64,000 nucleotides of DNA from the NCBI GenBank assembly GCA_036873135.1, contig JAPTYO010000015.1:741339-805338 (forward strand). Direction: 5' to 3'. A program made the translations under genes and the position numbers. Under the pieces are notes generated by a model, which worked only from the letters and a program-made list of their open reading frames with translations, had not been told where the DNA came from and ran no database searches. Every line of letters begins with the position of its first letter. Positions within the stretch are counted from its first letter, which is position 1. Shown piece after piece: positions 58,164 through 64,000 of the stretch. The DNA comes from Clarkia xantiana subsp. parviflora. Taxonomy: Eukaryota > Streptophyta > Magnoliopsida > Myrtales > Onagraceae.

Positions 58164-59980
58164 CTAGATACTAAACTCGCGCGCCGCGCGGGTAAAAAAT
58201 ATATAAATAAAAAAATTTTATTTATCTTAATTTTTAAATAATATAGATCATTAATTTTTTTATAATATTATTATTATATGAATATTTTCATCTTTAATAT
58301 TAAATATCTAACCGAATTACATATATTAGTTACACTTGAGCAAGATTAATATAAAAAAAAATATTTCAATAAAAAAATGTACTATTGTATAACATGTAAA
58401 ATAAGTGTAACTAGTACTCACATATTTTATCAACTAATTGGAATATATTTTAACTGTCAATAAAAAAGAAACATATTTACTAACAAAAATTAGTTTTTTC
58501 TTCCATTTTTTATGGTTCTCAAATTGTATAATACAAATCCACAACCACCTTCAAATCAACAAAATAAAAAAATAGTTATAATCAATATTAAAAAAATAAA
58601 ACAATAGAATATATGAATGTTTTACTTCGAAATGTAGAAGAATATTTAGAAAAAAAATAAATAAATAAAAAATGATAATATAAAGCTTAATAACTTAATT
58701 AATTAAAAGATGGCTGGCCATGAAAAGAATATGCTCTCATTAAAATGCTTAATTTTAGTTGTATATATAATGTAGGTTGCCACAAGCATGGTATAGATTT
58801 AAATAAAGTGTAATTTTATAAAAAAAAATTGTGATTATATACTTTTAAATTTAGTATTATAATAGTTTTGCTACTTTGTTAGAAAATACCTCACCAACAG
58901 GCAAATTGCCTTTCCTAAGTTTTTTTAAAAACTAAGTAGAAACATATTGTTTGCTTCCCACCCATGAAATACCTGAAAAGGCAAAACAATGTCACGTTTA
59001 TACAAAAAAATAAACAAATGTAATATGACATGCATCGATCACTCAAATTTATACTCTAAAAATACAAAATCTAACACACAAAAACCAAAGTCCATCAAAT
59101 TAGATATTAATTAGGTCAATTACACTGAAATTAAGTGTACTTACAACAAATGTATCAACGTGATGTCGGTATTTGGAGGTTGTCCCTGAAACAGGACACT
59201 GACTGATACATACATGCAGATTTGAGAGATCTTTAAGAAGTTTGTCTTCTCCAACTGTCTTGTGAAATTCTTATCATTAACTTAAATTTCAAGAGCCACA
59301 TTGATCTATCACACATTTACATTCATCAGTAAAAAAATTAGTACAATACCCATATGAGAATGCATATCAAGAATTTGAAAACATACCTCAAACACTAAAT
59401 ATCGATTGAACAAAATTTTGAATGGTATAACTATTAACCAAGACAACTAACCAACAAAACGACACATTGAAAGATCTCATGAGTATAAAACAATCTGCAT
59501 GAATGACATTTGATTGAGAGATTGTAAAAAAAATTAACATCGGTCACTGAAGAATCTATAATGTACTGAATGACCGGACTTGAAAACTTCCATGACTTCC
59601 CCGGTTGGATTCGTAATTCTGATTATCGATGATCCCTAACAACACATAAAAGTAAAATTAAAGAACCAGTAATTGATTAATTCAGACGATTCTCATCATG
59701 TATAGAGCACAATAAATTAAGCGCAAATTTGCATTCGTGATATGCAAATACATAATGAACATACAATGGAGACAATATTATTATTATTATCTAAGAATTA
59801 GAGAATAACATGAATTCATGCCAAAGAAAAAACTGATTTTTTACTATACATATAATTACAAAAGAGTAATAAAGTGGAAGAAGCACATCAAAATAAATAA
59901 ATTTACCCTCACAAAAAGGAAACGACACCTAGAGCTTTGTGTTGAGCATTCCCAAACCTCACCTTGGATTTTATGATATA
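58164..59980 (-). mobile_element. Helitron 3' end B and its AT-rich body
   Basis: CTAG at 58164-58167 with a GC hairpin (CTCGCGC ... GCGCGGG, about 58175-58192) in the same orientation as ends A and C. The body is AT-rich and has no clear gene apart from a coding-like island at 59534-59635. The right limit is set by the next Helitron end and is an assumption. Confidence 0.5.
59534..59635 (-). other. coding-like island, unidentified
   Basis: A 33-residue minus-strand frame with normal-looking composition (ITNPTGEVMEVFKSGHSVHY) ends at TAA 59534-59536. It may be the last exon of a captured or element gene. I do not recognise it, and no clear acceptor was confirmed. Confidence 0.25.
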
Positions 59981-60453
59981 CTAGGTGTTGACCCCGCGCT
60001 ACGCGCGGGGGGCACGTTAAAAAGTGAATATTTGTATTTGTTAAACCCTAATCCCTAAACTGTATTTCGTAAAGTTGAAGCGTAAATTTTAAAGCTGATT
60101 TCTTTAGGATGTAATTCATTTTAGATTTTGAATATTTATATTTGTATATTGATTGTGTATTTTTAGAGTAATTTTGTTTGAAATAATTTTGTCTGTTTAT
60201 TTATATTTTTGAGTTTTTAAGAGAGGATACTTAATTAAATTATTTCGTTATGTGTATTGGGAAGTTTTATTTTATTATTGATTTATTTTGTTGTCATATT
60301 TGTTATCAGGTAAATTAATCGGAGTTGTTTAATATAATGTGGTTGCATGAATATTATAATGTAAATGATATAGTAAATATTATTTAAAATTATATTATTT
60401 ATTGTTTGATATATAAAGCCAATACAATTAACTAAGGAAAATCATATTTAAGT

Positions 60454-61154
60454 TTATATATTTCTATATGTACAGAGAATGGCAGTGAATGAGTGCGTAT
60501 TATTTTTTTCTAGATATGCATGGGTACGTCCGTATATATGTAATTGTTCTTCACGATCTTCTGGTGAGACCATTAATTTGAATAGCTCCCTGCAACTCAG
60601 CACTATTTGGTAGTCATCTTCTACTCCCCATAATTGGTCAAAAAATTTGTTTGCTGCATATTTGTTTGTCGTATACATTGCGATGATGTAGTTGTAGATA
60701 GCCTGATAGGTACCATGTGTTTCCACTGCTTTCTGTAAATACATTTGTCCTTCATATGTATTTTTTGTATGAAGAAAAGATATGTACCTATCATTAGATG
60801 GGCATGTATGTTACCAGCTTGTTCAATTTTTTTTAAAATAACAAACTAGTATGAGTTAAACTTGGAATTTGGGGATACAGGGTGGGAAGATACAATTGTT
60901 TCAAAAAAAGTTGATTTTTTTGAAATGCGATTGAATGAAGAAATCTGCAACTGAACACAATAATATTATTAGTGTATTTGATTAATATAATAATTGTATA
61001 AAAACTTACTGAAATGAATAAATAGTATCATTGTATGAAGATAACTGTACCTATTAGCGAGTGCCAGGAAGCCGATTGCGTTTTGTTGAGCTAACAGAGA
61101 AAATATTAACTGTAGAAGTTCATTTGGAAGGTGTAGAAATGTTGTTCGGTTCAT
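60454..61154 (-). pseudogene. F-box gene, copy B, decayed
   Basis: Exon 1 (61051-61154, 104 bp, phase 2 donor GTACAG) encodes MNRTTFLHLPNELLQLIFSL, an F-box start. After an intron, exon 2 shows EQAGNIHAHLMIGTYLFFIQ, then in another frame YLQKAVETHGTYQAIYNYII and VLSCRELFKLMVSPEDREEQ. This resembles the plant F-box family with a Sel1/TPR-like region of the At2g35280 type. A 1-bp loss in the A-run after FFIQK and a stop near 60835 break it. A TATATAAA box (about 61229-61236, minus) is about 75 bp upstream. F-box proteins select substrates for SCF ubiquitin ligases; no partner can be inferred. Confidence 0.6.
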
Positions 61155-61787
61155 TGTGTATAATATTTTTGAGTAGTTGATAACTTTGAATTGTGATGGT
61201 ATTGATTTTCTTATGAAAGAAAGCTCTTTATATAGGATAATTAAATTGATTTTTGAAATGAATTAATAGTATTAATTAGGGTGGTATTAAATTTTTGTAT
61301 TTATTATAATATTATGTTTTTATAAAAATGTATTAAAAATTAAGATGATAGATTTGAAGGGAGTGTATTTATTTAAAATTAGTAATTGTAGTTTTTGTTA
61401 TAATGGTAAGTTTTGATTATGGTAAGAAAATATTAATTAAGTTAGAATTTTGCATGTAACATTAGTTTAAATAAACGGTTATAGAAAGTCTAAACGGTAA
61501 AGTTTATTTTTTGTTATTTGGCCATCAAAGTTAATTTTTTTTGTAAAATGTTATTAATATATAACATTCATTATTTTTTTGTTTTTTAATAAACCGTAGT
61601 TAGTGTGCATAATTTTGAGTTTGTTGATGTATTTACATAATAATTGTTTTATATCAGATAGTTGAGTTAGTGATATAATATAATATATTATAATTGCATT
61701 ATAATTGTAATTTATATGATAAAGTATATATTATTTGATATTTCTATTTATTGTTTTAAATATAAAACTGATACAATAATATAAAAA

Positions 61788-62466
61788 CTAAGGCAAATCA
61801 TATTTAAGTGTATACATTTCTGTTTTAATAGAACATTGAACACAGCAATGGAAGTATTGTAAATCATTGTTTATTATTATATCAGGTAAATATATATGGA
61901 TATATGCAGATATAAACAGTTCTGCACGATCTTCTGGCGAGACCATCAGTTTGAATATGTCCCTGCAAGACAACACCATTTTGTAGCCGTCATCAATTTG
62001 CCAGAATTTGAGAAATTCGTTCTCTCCTGTATGGATGTCTATCGTAGATAATGCAATGCAATAGTTGTAGATAACTTGGTAGGTACTAATTGTGTCTACA
62101 GCTTTCTGTAAAAAAATGTAGTCCTTCATAGGTATTTTTTTGTATGAAGAAAATGTATGTGTCAATCATTAGATTGGCATATACGTTTCCAATTTCCGCA
62201 ATTTGTTTTAAAAAGTTAAAACCACTTTGTGTCAAATTTGGAAGATGTTGATACAGACTGGGAAGATATAGGTTTTGTAAATAATTTGATTCTTCCTCGA
62301 ACGCGATAAAAAATTATTAGTATAATTTTATAAATGTAATAACTGTGTTAATAGAATTTTACCTATTACTTAGAGTCAAGAAGACCATACCATCTTCTTG
62401 AGATAAAATGAAAAAAATAAACTGGAGAATATCCATCGGAAGGTCTATTAGTGTTTTGTTGTTCAT
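61788..62466 (-). pseudogene. F-box gene, copy A, decayed
   Basis: Paralogue of copy B with the same exon 1 length (62363-62466, 104 bp) and donor phase. It reads MNNKTLIDLPMDILQFIFFI, then exon 2 with LPNLTQSGFNFLKQIAEIGN, NLMIDTYIFFIQKNTYEG and, in another frame, LQKAVDTISTYQVIYNYCIA and VLSCRDIFKLMVSPEDRAEL. One extra T in a T-run near 62107-62113 shifts the frame. CCTATAAAAATA is about 75 bp upstream of the ATG. The shared architecture shows a tandem duplication about 1.3 kb apart, with separate later decay. Confidence 0.6.
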
Positions 62467-63908
62467 TATCTATAATTTGTTTGAGTAAACGATATTCGTA
62501 ATGTTGAGAGAAGAATATATATCTTATGAAGAATACTTATTTTTATAGGCTAATTGTATTTAATGTTGAAATTAATTCATTCTATTTATTAGGTTTCTAT
62601 TTAATATTTGTGTTTTTAAAATGTGCAAAATTGTAGGGTGTGTAAAAAGTATATTTTTTTATGGTAAGTAAAAACTGATTTATGGTGTGTTTGAATTTTT
62701 TGTTGATTTTATACTATATTGGAAAAGGCCATATAATTGTAATGTTTAGAGGAGAATATATTTCTTATTAAAAAATACTTATTTTATAGTTTCTTGCAGA
62801 TGAAGGTTTTGCATGTATAAACGTTGTTGCAATGATATTTTTGAAACTTTTCCATAGAATTGATACAACTTTGCGTTGTTCATGGATTCCTTTTTGTCTA
62901 CAATTTGTTGTAGTTTTTTACAGCTACATGTAGACATTTATAATTCAGTAAACCCTTGTCAAATAAATTAGTACATTTGTTAATTATATAGGAAATATGA
63001 ATAATTTTGTATACAATTATGTAGTATTGTGTTTTTTTCGGCAAAGAAGATGTTCAGGTAGTATTATTATTTCAACAATTAATTGGGATAATAAATGTTA
63101 AAATTAAAGCTAATAATAATAATAGATGAAATAATTTTAGTAGAGTTAAATATGGGTAGTGTAACTCCCTACAACTCTGAATATTTTAAAAACAATCAAT
63201 TCCCCTAATAATATTAATAATAATAAAAATGATGATAATATTTTATTATTAATTACTTAGTTTGTTGATTTTTTTAATTTAAAGTTGTTAATTTAACTTT
63301 TTTGAAAGTTGTGAATGGTGGTTTTATTAATTTGGTTAAAAAATGTGGCATAGGATATTATTTTTTTCGGTTACAGTTGTCATTTTAATGTTTTTTTTCT
63401 TAAAAATAATTTTTTATTGTTATTTATTATTTTTAATTGGAGTATCTTATATATTTGTTTGTACGTATTTGTTTATTAATTTGATTTTTTTTGTTGATGA
63501 TTGAAACTTTAATTAGTATTTTTTAATAATAATAAGTATAATTGTTTAAGTTTTGAAATAGTAGTTATTTAATCTCTAAGTTTAAATAGTACGGAACTAT
63601 TAGCATGTGTTCTAGTTATACTAATGGATTAGTATAAACTAGACTAACTTATATATTGGTTGGTACATGTGTTTTTATCACTGTATTTATATGTTATGCA
63701 TCTTTCATAATGGCCAATGTGAATTTCATACAATGTCTCGTGTAATAGCTCAGTATGATATATATTTTTCAAATTGATATCGAATATTATTTAAATATCA
63801 ATTATAAATGAAAACACAATGTGTTGGTTTTATTTAAGGTAAATAACGAAACTGTAATACATATTTAAAATATGTAATATTTTAACTTATACATTTCTAT
63901 TTTTACTG
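62467..63908. other. AT-rich region without recognised genes
   Basis: Very AT-rich sequence with many short T- and A-runs. I see no frame or repeat here that I can support beyond the F-box copy A upstream region. Confidence 0.5.
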
Positions 63909-63910
63909 CA

Positions 63911-64000
63911 GATCGTACGCAACGCGAATATACTCGATGATGGTTTGTTGTTTGTAGTGATTGTGGTGATACGTTGAGACGATATTCTTCTGGAACATAT
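63911..64000 (+). pseudogene. possible RPA-like zinc-ribbon fragment
   Basis: After a splice-acceptor-like TTTTACTGCAG, the plus strand reads DRTQREYTR, a TGA (63938-63940), then WFVVCSDCGDTLRRYSSGTY to the window edge. W-x4-C-x2-C is like the C-terminal zinc ribbon of large RPA subunits, which plant Helitrons often carry. The TGA sits where a second tryptophan would be usual. Too short to be sure. Confidence 0.3.

Larger units (their letters stand above)
59981..64000 (-). mobile_element. Helitron 3' end C, body running off the window
   Basis: The clearest of the three ends: CTAG at 59981-59984 after ATA, then an 8-bp GC stem with a 3-nt loop (CCCCGCGC TAC GCGCGGGG, 59992-60010). The body extends right, carrying an F-box pseudogene pair and perhaps an RPA-like piece. 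The 5' end is not in the window, so its extent is an assumption. Confidence 0.55.

Overview
The window is nuclear DNA of a flowering plant, probably a eudicot. It has spliced genes with GT-AG introns, plant-type LTR retrotransposons, Helitron ends and an AT-rich background. The only host gene recognised with confidence is a minus-strand copy of PIE1, the SWR1-complex ATPase that deposits histone H2A.Z. Its coding exons run from 55700 down to 5514. The copy is dead: it carries two frameshifts and three nonsense codons upstream of a retrotransposon array, a further frameshift near its 3' end, and several large insertions.

Layout. 1-5513 is the 3' part of a plus-oriented, non-coding Gypsy-type element (LARD1), which cuts PIE1's last visible exon. 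5514-8361 holds the 3' PIE1 exons, with a fold-back DNA transposon (6683-7718) and a 145-bp MITE (7814-7958) in introns. 8362-36258 is a 27.9-kb insertion inside a PIE1 coding exon: nine tandem units of a small copia-type non-autonomous retrotransposon that share LTRs (10 LTRs, 9 internal regions), bounded by one 5-bp target duplication (CAGCC). A second copy of the LARD (LARD2, 9868-18878, minus, duplication ATAAG) sits in the first unit. The matching empty site is visible in the other eight units. 36259-43837 carries the PIE1 ATPase exon, acidic-region exons and HSA exons. 44149-55582 is an 11.4-kb Tat-lineage Gypsy element (minus, duplication TGCTT) in PIE1 intron 1. It has gag, protease, RT, two RNase H domains and integrase, plus an antisense spliced gene with its own TATA box. 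Its pol is split by a related solo LTR (duplication GGGGT). 55641-57700 is PIE1 exon 1 and leader. 57841-64000 is AT-rich, with three same-orientation Helitron 3' ends, a pair of decayed F-box genes and a possible RPA-like fragment.

How the parts relate. LARD and the Tat element share the same primer-binding site, the same LTR start (TGATGG) and an antisense reading region near the 3' LTR, so the Tat family is a plausible source of enzymes for the LARD. LTR divergence judged by eye puts the Tat insertion oldest (about 12 differences in 654 bp), then the small-element array, then LARD2 (one substitution plus one VNTR unit). The most unusual feature is the LTR-sharing concatemer, which appears to have grown from a single insertion inside a former essential-type gene.
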